Assembly: GCF_000321225.1 (NCBI RefSeq)
Contig: NW_004450397.1
Span: 907,653 to 971,652, forward strand
From: Odobenus rosmarus divergens
Taxonomy: Eukaryota > Chordata > Mammalia > Carnivora > Odobenidae
Length of the DNA stretch: 64,000 nucleotides
Reading direction: 5' to 3'
Below the pieces are notes generated by a model. It was not told where the DNA came from. It searched no databases and saw nothing but the letters and a program-made list of their open reading frames with translations. The translations under genes and the position numbers were made by a program. This document shows, in pieces, positions 11,346 to 22,548 of the stretch. Position 1 is the first letter of the stretch. Each line of letters opens with the position of its first letter.

Positions 11346-11727
11346 AATCTCAGGTTTCTTAACTTAAGGTTCAGTTGTCTTTTAACTTCGCTGGGATTTC
11401 TACTACAGAAAATGCTTGAGTCTGAGTACGATATGGACTTCAATCAGGAGCATGCCTAGAACTTCCCACATACTCATTGTTCAACATCTGAATTTAATAG
11501 AAGTATGACTCCAAATGTTATATAGCCCAACATATTGAGAGTATAGATGGAGAAAGCTGAATCCTAAGAATATTGAGGGACAAGCCCAAGGCCACTCACA
11601 GTGATGGACCCCTAAATCTACATTTTCACAACATAAAAAGAATGACATTCCATATATATATATATATACCCATATATATTTGATCAGTTTCTATTTATCC
11701 CAATTCTGATTGTTCCAGGTCTTAAGT

Positions 11728-12078
11728 TTATTTTAAGTATCCCACAGTACGACTAATTTTATATTTAGCACTGCTGTCATTGATAGGGGTCTGAGGAGTT
11801 TCACCCATAGCTACCTTGTACCTGTGGCTACAGACTAAGTTTAAGATGTTTTTGCCTTCAAATACCTGCCTGCAGTGATATGTCATGTCCCAGGAAATCA
11901 CTATACAAAGAACTCCCTGAGAGTTGAAAGAAAACCACAAAACTATGTTCACTTCTGACTGAAAATACAACCACAGGCCTCGAACAAGCATGACCACTCT
12001 GTCTGGGATGATGAAATGGCCAATTTCTTGGTGCAAAATGGGAACAGCATATATGGCTGAAAGCCATATTAGGGACAA
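11728..12078 (-). other. Unrecognised 116-codon open frame, probably non-coding
   Basis: This is the longest open frame in the window. It would have to start at TTG rather than ATG, and I recognise no domain in it. An overlapping frame of 69 codons on the same strand argues for a stop-poor segment rather than a gene. It could be a decayed repeat or a pseudogene fragment. Confidence 0.25.
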
Positions 12079-12384
12079 AATTACTACTACTTATGTGCTG
12101 TCACAGATTGCAGATAAAAGATGATTACACATATTACAGTTATCTAGTTCTCATTATAAGGACTAAATGATTTAAGATTATAGAAAAGGCAAAGGGAATG
12201 AAGAGTACAGGACAGGTACATTAATGAAAAATTTACCTTTGTTGCTCACTGTTAAAAACCTTTCAGAGACTCATCATAGACTGGGAACTGACTGGTTTGT
12301 CATGCAGGATAATGTATTTGTGAGTACATTGATTATTTGTTCTAAAAATGCCAATACTTGCATTATGAGTCCTTCAGTGATTCT

Positions 12385-12785
12385 CCATTACTACCAAGAA
12401 AAAGTCCAAACCCCTTAGCATGACATACAAAGGTCTCTGTGGTCTGGCTCTTCTCTGCCTCTCTACACATTCCACAGCCCTCCTAGTCTCAGTGCTCTGC
12501 AGTTTCCTGAACATGCTGTGCTTTCAAAGCCTACTCTAGTCTCTACATGTACTCCTCTCTCTGCACAAATACGCTCCTTCACCTCCTAACAGGGCAAATT
12601 CCCTTGACATAGTTACCTTCATTCAGAAGCCATCCCTGAACCCCACTCTCTATTCCCCCTGAGTTGGTACCTCTTTCTCTTCTAAATCCTATTACACGAA
12701 GTTTATCATAATGTATTAAAAATTATTAATATATTTGTCTCCTTCACTGAACTAAAACTTCTGAATTGTCTTATTCATGTTTGAA
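12385..12785 (+). mobile_element. L2 LINE 3' portion, sense
   Basis: The L2 ORF2-end landmarks are recognisable: 'ccaaaccccttagcatgaca', 'tctgtggtctggctcttc', 'agccatccctgaacccc', then 'atttgtctccttcactgaac'. Coding potential is lost. Confidence 0.7.
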
Positions 12786-12834
12786 AAAGCAAAAGTATTG
12801 CCCTGAATATCTAAATATAAAACAAAAATAACAG

Positions 12835-13012
12835 AAACTAACATTTATTCAGTGCTTAATAATTGTCAAGCACTGTTACTAAAAAGAAACTGAGGCATAG
12901 CAAGTTTAAGTAACTAGCTCAAGATTACCAAACTAATAAATGACAAAGACAGGATATGAACCCAAGAATTCTGACTGCAAAGTTCATGCTCTTCACTACT
13001 ATCCTATAGATA
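12835..13012 (-). repeat. MIR SINE, antisense
   Basis: Reversed MIR: 'aaactgaggcatagcaagtt', 'taactagctcaagattacc', 'gatatgaacccaagaattct', then the tRNA-like end 'catgctcttcactactatcc'. Confidence 0.7.
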
Positions 13013-13648
13013 CTTCCTGAATACATGAATAAATTTGTTTTTAAATAAGTAAATAGGCATATATATATATATTTTTGCTTGTACATATACATAAAAAATG
13101 GCTTTTAAGAATGAGCTCTAAATAGTACTACAAAGGAAGTTACTTCAGTGAATTAGAGATTTTGACAGAGACCATCTGACATCCTAGAAATTATCTTCTT
13201 CCCCATCAGTATGTCATAGCACTCTAAGAATTTACAAAACATAATATCAATGTAAACAGATTTTTTATTTATTGTGCTGTGTATTGAGAAGATATATTTA
13301 TCATCATGGTAAGAGACACACTTATCACTACTAGATAACTTAGTAAAAAATTGAAAATTTATACATAAGGTCCTCATTGTAAGATTAGGTCTGCAAAAGA
13401 CTTTTCCCTATAGAAACAATTACCTGAATAACTTATACAGGAGGACAAAAATATATGCTTATAAATATATTAAATTGCCTTTTTTCAGTAATATTATTTT
13501 ATACCCCAAAAGTTTTTTGTTTTAATTCATTTAATTATTTTCTATACCAGTGATTCCCAAACTTTGTCGCACACCAGAATTACCTGATGAGTTTTAAAAA
13601 CAACAACAACTGATGGTTGGACCAAAAATACCCTCCCATCTGCCCCCA

Positions 13649-13772
13649 GATATTCTCTAACTAATAGGCATTAAAATTGCTCACAAATTTTTGATACTCT
13701 CTTCTTTTGGACCCATGATAGGCCTATATTTCCTCACACCAATTAACTCAGATATGGCCCATTTGGTTTGAT
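13649..13772. repeat. 124-bp direct repeat, left copy
   Basis: Matches 14829-14952 over 124 bp with a single mismatch (C at 13735, T at 14915). This copy sits inside the MER5-like element, immediately left of a SINEC insertion; the other copy lies in unique sequence 1,180 bp away. Confidence 0.97.
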
Positions 13773-13779
13773 GTTCTTT

Positions 13780-13976
13780 TTTTTTTTTTTAAAGATTTTA
13801 TTTATTTGAGAGAGAGAGAATGAGAGAGAGAGAGCACATGAGAGAGGGGAGGGTCAGAGGGAGAAGCAGACTCCCTGCCGAGCAGGGAGCCTGATGCAGG
13901 ACTCCATCCAGGGACTCCAGGATCACGACCTGAGCCGAAGGCAGTCGCTTAACCAACTGAGCCACCCAGGCACCCC
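13780..13976 (-). mobile_element. SINEC, full length
   Basis: Antisense SINEC with poly-T/AAAGATTTTATTTATTT, (GA)n, body and head 'gagccacccaggcacccc'. A short TSD GATGTTCT is visible at 13770-13777 and 13985-13992, with eight extra bases between the SINE head and the right TSD. Confidence 0.95.
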
Positions 13977-14049
13977 TGCAGTGAGATGTTCTAATACCTC
14001 ACTGTTAGGGTTTGTTAAAAGCTCCCCAGATAATTCCCATGTTTCTCTC

Positions 14050-14162
14050 TCTTTTTTTAATTTAAATTCAATTAGCCAACATATAGTACACCAGTAGTTT
14101 TTGATGTAGTGTTCAATGATTCATTAGTTGCGTATAACACCCAATGCTCAGCAGCACATCCC
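14050..14162 (-). mobile_element. L1 3' tail, antisense (type C 3' end)
   Basis: Reversed L1 tail: 'aatttaaattcaattagcca', 'agtttttgatgtagtgttca', 'cgtataacacccaatgctc'. Same 3'-end type as the sense copy at 23665-23778. It interrupts the MER5-like element. Confidence 0.9.
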
Positions 14163-14828
14163 CGATAATCCCAAAATACAGCAAAGTTTGAGAACCAGAA
14201 TTCTACTGAACTTTACCTGAATTCACTCTAAATTTTACTGGAATCTTTACCATATCTCATTAAAAGCAATTCTGACAAATAAAATCATTCCAAATTATCG
14301 TCAACTCAGCAAGGCCAACTCAGTTTGTAGTTTTAGGTAACATATTTATTACCTGGCTACTGAATTCTTCAAATATAATTTCTTTAATATTAGCTAATTC
14401 TCTTTACATATAATAAAAATAATTTCTATACTAAATCATCTCTTCAAGGACATAGTTAAATTTACTACCTAACCACCAAATTTAATTACACAGAATTCTA
14501 CTTCATTTTTATAAAGTATCAATTTCTCTATACTTAAAACAGAAAAGCATGAGCTTAGATAAGCAACAGATTATTTAAAAGAAGGGAAGTTAGTATAAGG
14601 ATAAAAATGCATATAAACACAAACCCTACAGTATAGTCTCCCATCACACATTCCCTTCTCTAATCTCCTTGTCTATCCTAACCTGTTCATAATCTTAAAT
14701 GTTGCCTCAAGTTAGAAATGGTAATTACCAATAGTAACACTAATTAGTGTAACAGTAATATGGTCTTACAAAAGCTAACTCTCTACTTAAATATGAATAC
14801 ACCTAACATCTATAACTATATCTATATT

Positions 14829-14952
14829 GATATTCTCTAACTAATAGGCATTAAAATTGCTCACAAATTTTTGATACTCTCTTCTTTTGGACCCATGATA
14901 GGCCTATATTTCCTTACACCAATTAACTCAGATATGGCCCATTTGGTTTGAT
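14829..14952. repeat. 124-bp direct repeat, right copy
   Basis: Probable source copy of the 13649-13772 duplication, since it lies in otherwise unique sequence rather than inside a transposon. It starts GATATTCTCTAACTAATAGG and ends TTTGGTTTGAT. Confidence 0.97.
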
Positions 14953-15556
14953 TTGATCAAATAAATATAAATATCACATGTCACTTGTAAACAGAAGCTT
15001 CAAGAGCTATCAGAACTTGTCTTTTGCTTCTGGCACAACAATGGACAAAATTCTAGATGAGTGACTACTCCATCAGCATATGTTAAAAAGTAAGTACAAT
15101 GACAATGTAAACCAGAGCCCCCAACCATTCTTCACTAGACCTTTAAAATGAGGGAGAAAGAAATTATCTTTGATGTTTCAAAGTACTTGAGATTTGGGGG
15201 TTATTTTTTTGCTGTGATATAATCTAGCCCATCCTTAATGAAATTCTACATTTACATATAATTGCATATATAAATACATCTATTTCAGAAAAAAATATAT
15301 CACATGTATAAATGATTTGTTGAAGTAAGATCTATTAGTGTTCTACTCTACCACAGGTACAATGTTGGTAAAAATATATCCAAGGTAAAACAGTGATGAT
15401 TAGTCTATAAAGCATGATGACCAAAGAGTTTTGTTTATCACATGCTCATGCTGAGAATTCATTAAACATTTTTGCTATTAAATTTGTAGAATAAGTTGTT
15501 GGATCCATTGTGCTGAACCATGAGTCACATTCATCAGTCTCCAACATGATGATAAA

Positions 15557-15744
15557 TCAGTGAATGATACAATGAAAATGTTGATCATTATGGTTCAGTA
15601 ACAAATGTATGATTAAATCTGTGCTCTCATAAGGCACCACGTCAAACACAAATTTCAGAGTGGAATCAATCTGCAGACTAAATATTGCAGCACTCTGAAG
15701 TCTAAATTCATGTGTTCTAGTTATGACATGAACATTGCCTTCAT
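15557..15744 (-). other. Exon-like open segment behind a splice-acceptor-like site
   Basis: On the minus strand TTTGTATTTTTTGCAG precedes a stop-free frame of 61 codons that ends at TGA (15557-15559). The frame contains no ATG. Its translation alternates hydrophobic and polar residues (e.g. ...VHVITRTHEF..., ...LKFVFDVV...) like a beta-rich domain, but I do not recognise the protein. There is no clear consensus donor. It may be a terminal exon, a pseudogene piece or chance. Confidence 0.22.
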
Positions 15745-16015
15745 CTGCAAAAAATACAAATTAATAGGCTCATAGATTGTTAGATATGGAAGAAACCTCC
15801 TAAAATGGTTATAAAATTTGGAAGAAATAACTATCTTTTTAAATTTTCTGAGTTTTCAACTATTTTAGAGTTATAATAATCATAGCTAGAATTAAGACAC
15901 TTTATACAACTTTACAATATTATCACTAAAAGAACATATCACAATGACTTTTTATTAAGAAATATATGGTAAGAATCACTGTCATTAGTGATGAAAATTA
16001 GGTAATATATTTATT

Positions 16016-16257
16016 TATTTTTTTTATTTTTTAAAGATTTTATTTATTTATTTGAGAGAGAGAGAGAGAATGAGAGATAGACAGCACGAGAGGGAAGANN
16101 NNNNNNNNNNNNNNNNNNNNNNNNNNNNNNNNNNNNNNNNNNNNNNNNAGACTCCCCGCTGAGCAGGGAGCCCGATGTGGGACTCGATCCCAGGACTCCA
16201 GGATCATGACCTGAGCCGAAGGCAGTCGCTTAACCGACTGAGCCACCCAGGCGCCCC
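16016..16257 (-). mobile_element. SINEC, full length, broken by an assembly gap
   Basis: Antisense SINEC with TSD GGTAATATATTTATT at 16001-16015 and 16261-16275. A run of 50 N (16099-16148) lies between 'cacgagagggaaga' and 'agactccccgctgag'. An open frame translated through the N run (16040-16246) is an artefact. Confidence 0.95.
16099..16148. other. Assembly gap of 50 N
   Basis: The round number suggests a placeholder length. Sister SINEs (e.g. 51129-51320) have only about 17 bp at the equivalent point, so the true missing length is probably much shorter. Confidence 0.97.
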
Positions 16258-17019
16258 AAGGGTAATATATTTATTGATGCATTGGTTAGTGGTAGAGTGT
16301 GGGTTAGAGTGTCAAGAATAATAGTAAACACATTCTACTGCATAACTTAATCTATGTGAAATTTCAGAGTATTTGGGGAATCATCACAAAAGGGAAAGAG
16401 GTTGTTTTATGTTTTAAATAAATCAGTGAGGAGGTACATTTAAACTAAGAAAATACAGAACATATATGTGGATTTCTTTTGAGGAAATTCTAATTTTCTA
16501 TTTTCTCATTGAAGATTTCTCAGTTTGGAAAATCCTGAAAATCATTTAATGTTTGTTTTAAATTATGTATAAGGCCTCTCTACAGCATGAAGTGCCTGTG
16601 TGCTCTCACTAAATAATATTCTCCTCTCATTTTTTCATCTAAGCCTGAGAATAACTTAAGGCAAGAATTCTGCATACTTTTTAGAATAATAAAAGACTGG
16701 TACACATTAGCTAAAAAACAAAAATGTGAAATTAAATATAAATATGTTTTGTTAGCAGTTATACTACTTCCCACTTCCTAGTTACTTCATTTAAGATTAC
16801 AACAAGTTTCTAATATGTATAGAGATAGGCACATTTATCCATACATACATATATTTATTTAAATTCTCAAAAATAATTTTTTTGGTGGTAATACCTAACA
16901 TCAAAATAATGAAATACAGCTACACTCTGTGATGACTGGCTTTTGAAGTCCTAGGTTTGGCAAAAGTTTTACAATACTATTGATTAAATTTGTATTTGGA
17001 CAAATTAGAACATATCAGT

Positions 17020-17162
17020 CTTTTGGGGGGGTAGTGGGCAGAAGGAGAGGGAGAGAGAAAATCTTAATCTTAACATGGGGCTTGATTTCATAACCCTAAA
17101 ATCATGGCCTGAGCCAAAATCAAGAGTCAGACACTTAACCAATTGAGCCACCCAGACACCCT
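17020..17162 (-). mobile_element. SINEC, older subtype
   Basis: Antisense copy with a G-rich/GA-rich tract, 'catggggcttgatttcataa', 'gagccaaaatcaagagtcag' and the head 'gagccacccagacaccc'. The 'aaatcaagagtc' motif links it to the copies at 45751 and 49962 and marks an older subfamily. Confidence 0.88.
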
Positions 17163-17350
17163 GAATACAAAAGTTTTAAAAGTTATATAAAACAGTTTTA
17201 AGTAAAATGATCTAAACTTATTACAAAAATTTGGGGTGTTAAAACAAAAACAACTAAAATTATTTGATACTTGAAGTGAGATAATGTTATCTATGTAACT
17301 AGAACCCAAACAAAAAAGTCATTATTTATGTTTTAAAATTAATGGATCAG

Positions 17351-17675
17351 CCATCAAAAGGAATGAAATCTTGCCATTTGCAATGACGTGGATGGAACTG
17401 GAGGGTATTATGCTGAGCGAAATAAGTCAGTCAGAGAAAGACATGTATCATATGATCTCACTGATATGAGGAATTCTTAATCTCAGGAAACAAACTGAGG
17501 GTTGCTGGAGTGGTGGGGGGTGGGAGGGATGGGGTGGCTGGGTGATAGACATTGGGGAGGGTATGTGCTATGGTGAGCGCTGTGAATTGTGTAAGACTGT
17601 TGAACCACAGACCTGTACCTCTGAAACAAATAATATATGTTTAAAAAAAAGAAGATAGTAAAAAATAAATAAAAT
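17351..17675 (+). mobile_element. Young L1 3' end, 5'-truncated (type B 3' end)
   Basis: About 325 bp of L1 sense tail, from 'ccatcaaaaggaatgaaatc' to an A-rich end, flanked by a perfect 16-bp TSD AAAATTAATGGATCAG at 17335-17350 and 17676-17691. A perfect TSD points to a fairly recent insertion. Confidence 0.95.
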
Positions 17676-17968
17676 AAAATTAATGGATCAGATATAGACA
17701 AGTATTTGCATTTATTCCTATTCTGTCGGCTTCAAAGTTATATTTTTCAGTGGCATGGCCAATAAACTTAGAAGGTTAAAAGTAATCTTTAAATGATGCC
17801 CTTCACCAAATTCAACTACATCATCTTTATAGCATAATTTGTTTTTCTATCCAGAAGATTGCTATAAATTTTAGAAATTCCTTCAATGGATATTTGTGAA
17901 ACCAAAAGTTAGAAAAGCATATTGACATATATGAAGAAGGAAATTACAACAAAATAGTCAATGAATGA

Positions 17969-18160
17969 GGGGTGCCTGGGTGGCTCAGTCATTAAGCGTC
18001 TGCCTTCGGCTCAGGTCATGATCCCAGGATCCTGGGATTGAGTCCTGTATCTGACTGCCTGCTCAGCAGGAAGCCTGCTTCTCCCTCTCCCACTCCCCAT
18101 GCTTGTGTTCCTGCTCTCGCTGTGTCTCTCTGTCAAATAAATAAATAAAATCTTTAAAAA
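17969..18160 (+). mobile_element. SINEC, full length
   Basis: Sense SINEC with head 'ggggtgcctgggtggctcag' and a 17-bp TSD, AAATAGTCAATGAATGA / AAATAGTCAACGAATGA, at 17952-17968 and 18161-18177 (one mismatch). Confidence 0.96.
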
Positions 18161-18224
18161 AAATAGTCAACGAATGAAAAAATAAATACTTATTGTGATA
18201 CATACTTTGATGCATAAGCAAAAG

Positions 18225-19035
18225 AAAAGGCCACATAATGGCTTCTCTCTTTCCCTGACTTGTGTTCCTATCCCTTCTCCCTCAGCTTGTTAATGCCAAT
18301 TTCTAAAATATTCCAGCTTGGATCATAGAGAGAGGACTTCTTATTAGATTGGTGAGGAGCTAGTGTTGGAGCTCCCAGGACTTGCCAACTGTTTAAAGTG
18401 ATTCTTCCCTCCAAGGTATTTTGCATTTAGGAAGGCATATATTCCCTCCTCTCCCCTGCCTCTTTATTTGAGAGTTTCTTACCTAAAATTACCCTGACAA
18501 GGATGGATGCAACAATCTTAGTCCCTAATTATCTTGTAGTATCTGCAGCTTCTATCTGCAAAGACCGTTTGTCTTTGATCATCCTTTGGACAGGATTTAA
18601 ATGATGCCACAACAGCTTGTTCCTGGATCCCTCATCTGGTCCATGGGAAAGATTTACTCTTTTTTTCCTGGATCAACTCTGGAAGTCCAACAAAATCATG
18701 TCTTGGTTATTCCAAAGCCCAGGTAATTAATCACCCTATCTTTCACATACCAGTTCACCATATCCTTCATACTGATAAACCCTCTCCTTGACTTTCCTAA
18801 AAGCATACTCATGAAGAGAAATATGCCCATATCCATCCTGCTCTGCAGGATATAGGAATGGAAATCACAGTACATCAGAATCTCTCTTTCAAAATCTTCT
18901 TCAATCTTCTCCTCAATTTTGGTAAAGTGTTTAAGAATCCCAACATTAGTGTTCCCCTTTGTTTCCTCCCAAACTGATCATGACAGTCTTATACTTTGGA
19001 ATGTGGTTCCTATTGTCCTCAGGTCTCAGTTAAAA
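18225..19035 (-). other. Unassigned GC-richer block with a 93-codon minus-strand open stretch
   Basis: The + strand is pyrimidine-biased and clearly less AT-rich than its surroundings. On the minus strand a stop-free frame spans 18977 down to a TGA at 18696 (93 residues, containing ...KIEEKIEEDFERE... and ...MDMGIFLFM...). Upstream the frame is broken. I do not recognise it; a processed pseudogene or a decayed retroelement are possible. Confidence 0.3.
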
Positions 19036-19727
19036 TCTCCATTCCAAATGTATTCAATTACATATATAATTTGAAATGAGGTAACTCTTGTTTTACAAAG
19101 CAGCTTAAAATGCATTTCTGCTTGACATTAGTGCATTTAAAAAACATCATAAATTTAATCATAAACATAATAAAATGTTCAGCCCCTAATTGCCAAGTTT
19201 TGTAATTTACATCAGTCTGATGAATAGGATAATTCCCTCTGTACCACTTTGTGATATGTGAATACAGACTGAACTGAATAGTATTTTTATTGTGCAAACT
19301 CCTTGTACACCTAGTCTCATTTACTCATGATTTCAAATGAATGAGAAAGCTAAATAACCACATATACATCTGGCTGTATCATTAAAAACCTCAGAATATT
19401 TAAGTTATATTCCATTGACTCAACTGGAAAGCCATCTTTACCCAAGTGTAATTTAATTATGATGATCATAATTAATACTGGCTGGAAGGAATACAACTAT
19501 AAAGCAGTCCTATAGTTTGTATGCCTTGCTTGTCTTATGCTTGCTAATGGAAAGCATCTGGTTAATTTTTAAAGCAAGGAATGTAAACAATATGGAGATA
19601 GTATGATATAGCAGAAAAAACCCTGTGCTTAAAATCATTATCCAGTTCAGGTCTGTATTCCTCATTTTTTTCTTATTCTTTAGACTAATAAGCATTATCA
19701 AAATTATTTTAAGAAGCATTTACTCTT

Positions 19728-19833
19728 TGTTTTGTATTTTTTTAAGTAATCTCTACAGCAAACATGGGGCTTGGACTCACAACCCTGAGATCAAGAGTCA
19801 CATGCTCTACTGACTGAGCCAGCGAGGTGTCCT
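19728..19833 (-). mobile_element. Short SINEC variant (about 105 bp)
   Basis: Antisense: 'tttttttaagtaatctctac', 'catggggcttggactcacaa', head 'tgagccagcgaggtgtcc'. TSD GCATTTACTCTT at 19716-19727 and 19834-19845. It lacks the GA-rich tract of the longer SINEs, as does the copy at 58988. Confidence 0.92.
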
Positions 19834-19849
19834 GCATTTACTCTTATAT

Positions 19850-21440
19850 GAATATGTACACATGTGTGTGCATTCATAGACAGTCACATAATACTTCGGT
19901 TATCTTCTGCTGATAATACATTATCTATAGTGATTCTGTTCCAAAAAAAAAAAAGTTTTTAAAAAAACAACAACATACAGTATACTTCAAGATACTTCAT
20001 AGCTACAGAAATGAGGTAAACTTAATCTTTCAGATTCTTAGGGTTTTATTTAATTTTAAAATGACTTAAAAAATCTTTAATCTGTAAAATAGGGATAAAT
20101 GCAAGTTTACTACTCTACAGAGTTAATAAAATCTGATAAGATCATTTATGTTAAAATGCTCCTTAAAGTGGTATAAACATCAGGAGGTTCTATCATATTC
20201 CTAAACATACATGTATGTACACATAAACATAAAATTCAAAAACAACCTAGCAGTATCTCATGGGACTTCAACTCTGAAATTTCCTGACTGCTATTAGAGA
20301 TCCTTTAAATTTCAACAGTAACATGCTTTATCACTAAATACCACCACTTAGAGTGAATGTTTTGTCAAACTTCTCATTTGGCAGATTCATTGCCCTATTA
20401 GTGAAAGGCTATAAAAATTATATTTTCATTCTATATTCTTTTAACTAAGAACTTTAAAAAATCAAAATGATTTAATATTTGCAATTTAGCAGGTTCAGTG
20501 CATTTAGTAGGTAGAGGTGTCTTGCATACCAGAAGTTCATCTACAGTTTGGAAGGTGATCTTTCTCCTAGAATTCTGAAATGCTTTAAAAAAAGTTTTAT
20601 ATGGCACTGAATTGCTTCATTCCAAAAACTCAGAGCTTTCTAATATGACCAGTTTAAAGAAATTTCAAGGCTCCCATCTTAGTATTTTAAATGAAATTGA
20701 TAAGTTGGATACTTAACTTTAAATTTTCTGATCCTAATAAAAATATGAAGTTTAACAATTCCTTCCTATACCTACAATATACACAATTAGAAATGAGTAT
20801 AGCACTTTTCCCCCTAGCTTTCTTTCTGTTTCATATGAATCTAAACAAGAAAGCATATTGAACTGATTTAAATTGGAACCCACAGAAGGAAGCTGGCTAA
20901 AGACATGGAGGCTAACTCAGTCTGTGACCAGACTGGTTTGTCTAATGATGTAGTTGTTGTCACAATAAATGACTACATGCACAGATTTCTGTCTAGTTAG
21001 ACATTTGGCTTGAAATAAACATTCAGAGAACTGAATCCAAACATCAAGTAGGCCAAAAGTTGCCTTAAGCTCTGCCAACCTAGTGCTAATTCAACTAGGA
21101 GTAACATGCTTTTTTGTTTCACAACAAATGACTTTTTGAATCTATTAAACTGAATCTGATGATGATTTCAGGAACATGTCTGATGAAAACATTATCCCAC
21201 TGCAGTAGGTCTGGAGCCTAATTTTCCTGTCAAATGTCACTTACCTACTTTGGTATCTTAGAAGTGGAAGAAATGATCCAAGAACTGAGAGAGGAAATAT
21301 TTTGGCTGTAATTGGATTCAGGAAAAAGGCACATGTTTAACCACTTACTTTATTTTGTAATGCCTATTTTATAACTAGGTGTAAAGATTATTCCTTTGTC
21401 TGAAATTAGCTCTAGCTCACCTTCCTAAGGCTTCATTAAA
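19850..21440. other. Unassigned unique sequence
   Basis: I see no gene or clear repeat here. The part at 20870-21260 is compositionally balanced and free of simple repeats, which would suit a conserved non-coding element, but nothing in the sequence proves that. Confidence 0.4.
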
Positions 21441-21454
21441 AACAAGACAAACTT

Positions 21455-21650
21455 GGGGCACCTACGTGACTCAGTCGGTATTTTGGCACAGGTCATGACC
21501 TCAAGGTCATGAGATGGAGCCCCCCCATCGGGTTATGTGGTCAGAGGGAGTCTGCTTGGGATTCTCTCTCTCCCTCTACCTCTGCCTGCCCCCCACATGC
21601 TCTCTCTCTCTCTCTCTCTCTAAAATAAAATAAATAAATCTTAAAAAAAT
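21455..21650 (+). mobile_element. SINEC, diverged
   Basis: Sense SINEC from 'ggggcacctacgtgactcag' through a (TC)n tract to 'aaataaatcttaaaaaaat'. Near-perfect TSD AAGACAAACTT / AAGATAAACTT at 21444-21454 and 21651-21661. Confidence 0.93.
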
Positions 21651-22194
21651 AAGATAAACTTAATGAAAGTAGTAGCGTAAGTAAAAACAGTTTATATAAG
21701 GCTCTATTTACTCTGTATATTTGTATTTGTAGATTTCTCATCCCATACAGCTAAAGATAATGACATCTAGAAACAGTGGGAAAATATTAGTAAATAAAAT
21801 ATAGGAATAGTAGCACAGAGTCATTTAGATGGAAAAAGATATACCAAACAGGAGACTTTCCGAATTACTTGAAGACTAAAATGATATACATATCTAATCA
21901 ACATCGGATGTATTACTTGGAAGACACTAATATACTGTGTATATCATTGATATATATATTGGTATTCTAGGACAAAATAAAAAAATATTTGATTAAATAT
22001 TAATATGAGTGCCTGGCTAAACAGCACCACATCAATTATTTTCTAAACTGAGTTTCTAATGGTGTTTATATTCCTCTTTGAAATAATAAACTAAGTATTG
22101 ATGTCAGATACAAATATGGCTCTATTTAACAACAGGCAAGAATTGGAGAATTCTTGTTTTTCATTCAACTTATGATATTAACCATGGAACCATA

Positions 22195-22350
22195 CAATAC
22201 TAGTGGGGCCCAGTGGAAGATGAAAATGTGAAGTCCCTTATCCAAATCAAGAATTTTAACATGGCAACAACAAAGCATGGGGCCCTTATAAGCACAGAGC
22301 CTTGTGTAACTACATAGATTATAGACTCATGAAGCCAGCCATGCATGGAT
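22195..22350. repeat. Probable ancient interspersed repeat, family not determined
   Basis: Contains 'ggggcccagtggaagatgaa', 'caagcatggggccc' and 'acagagccttgtgtaact', a phrase order I associate with an old mammalian repeat, but I cannot name the class. Confidence 0.35.
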
Positions 22351-22353
22351 CCA

Positions 22354-22548
22354 TCACCAAAACTTTCTATTGACTTGTATTTGTTTGCTAATAGGATTGC
22401 AAAAGACATGAAGGGTAGTTGTTACTAAAGCATCAGTCCTTGCCAACTCAATCTCAATGGAAATTTGTCCTCCCACTGGGTTCACCCATAACGATTTATC
22501 TGCCACATCAAAATGAACAGTCCGTAGAAAACATGGCAGAAAAGACAA
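22354..22548 (-). other. Unrecognised 64-codon open frame
   Basis: Minus-strand frame that looks protein-like (e.g. ...HFDVADKSLWVNPVGG..., ...ISIEIELARTDAL...). I recognise no family and see no exon boundary or promoter. It abuts a probable ancient repeat and may be part of a decayed element. Confidence 0.2.

Larger units (their letters stand above)
13549..14205. mobile_element. MER5-like hAT DNA transposon remnant with nested insertions
   Basis: The left end 'cagtgattcccaaactttg' and right end 'aaagtttgagaaccagaatt' look like the inverted ends of MER5A-type non-autonomous hAT elements. Internal pieces ('ctgatgagttttaaaaa' and 'gttaaaagctccccagataa') are separated by a duplicated unique segment, a SINEC and an antisense L1 tail, so about 660 bp are spanned by an element normally below 200 bp. 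Confidence 0.7.

Noticed and set aside
16040..16246. Open frame running through the N run
   Set aside because: Translation through unknown bases inside a SINE; not evidence of coding.
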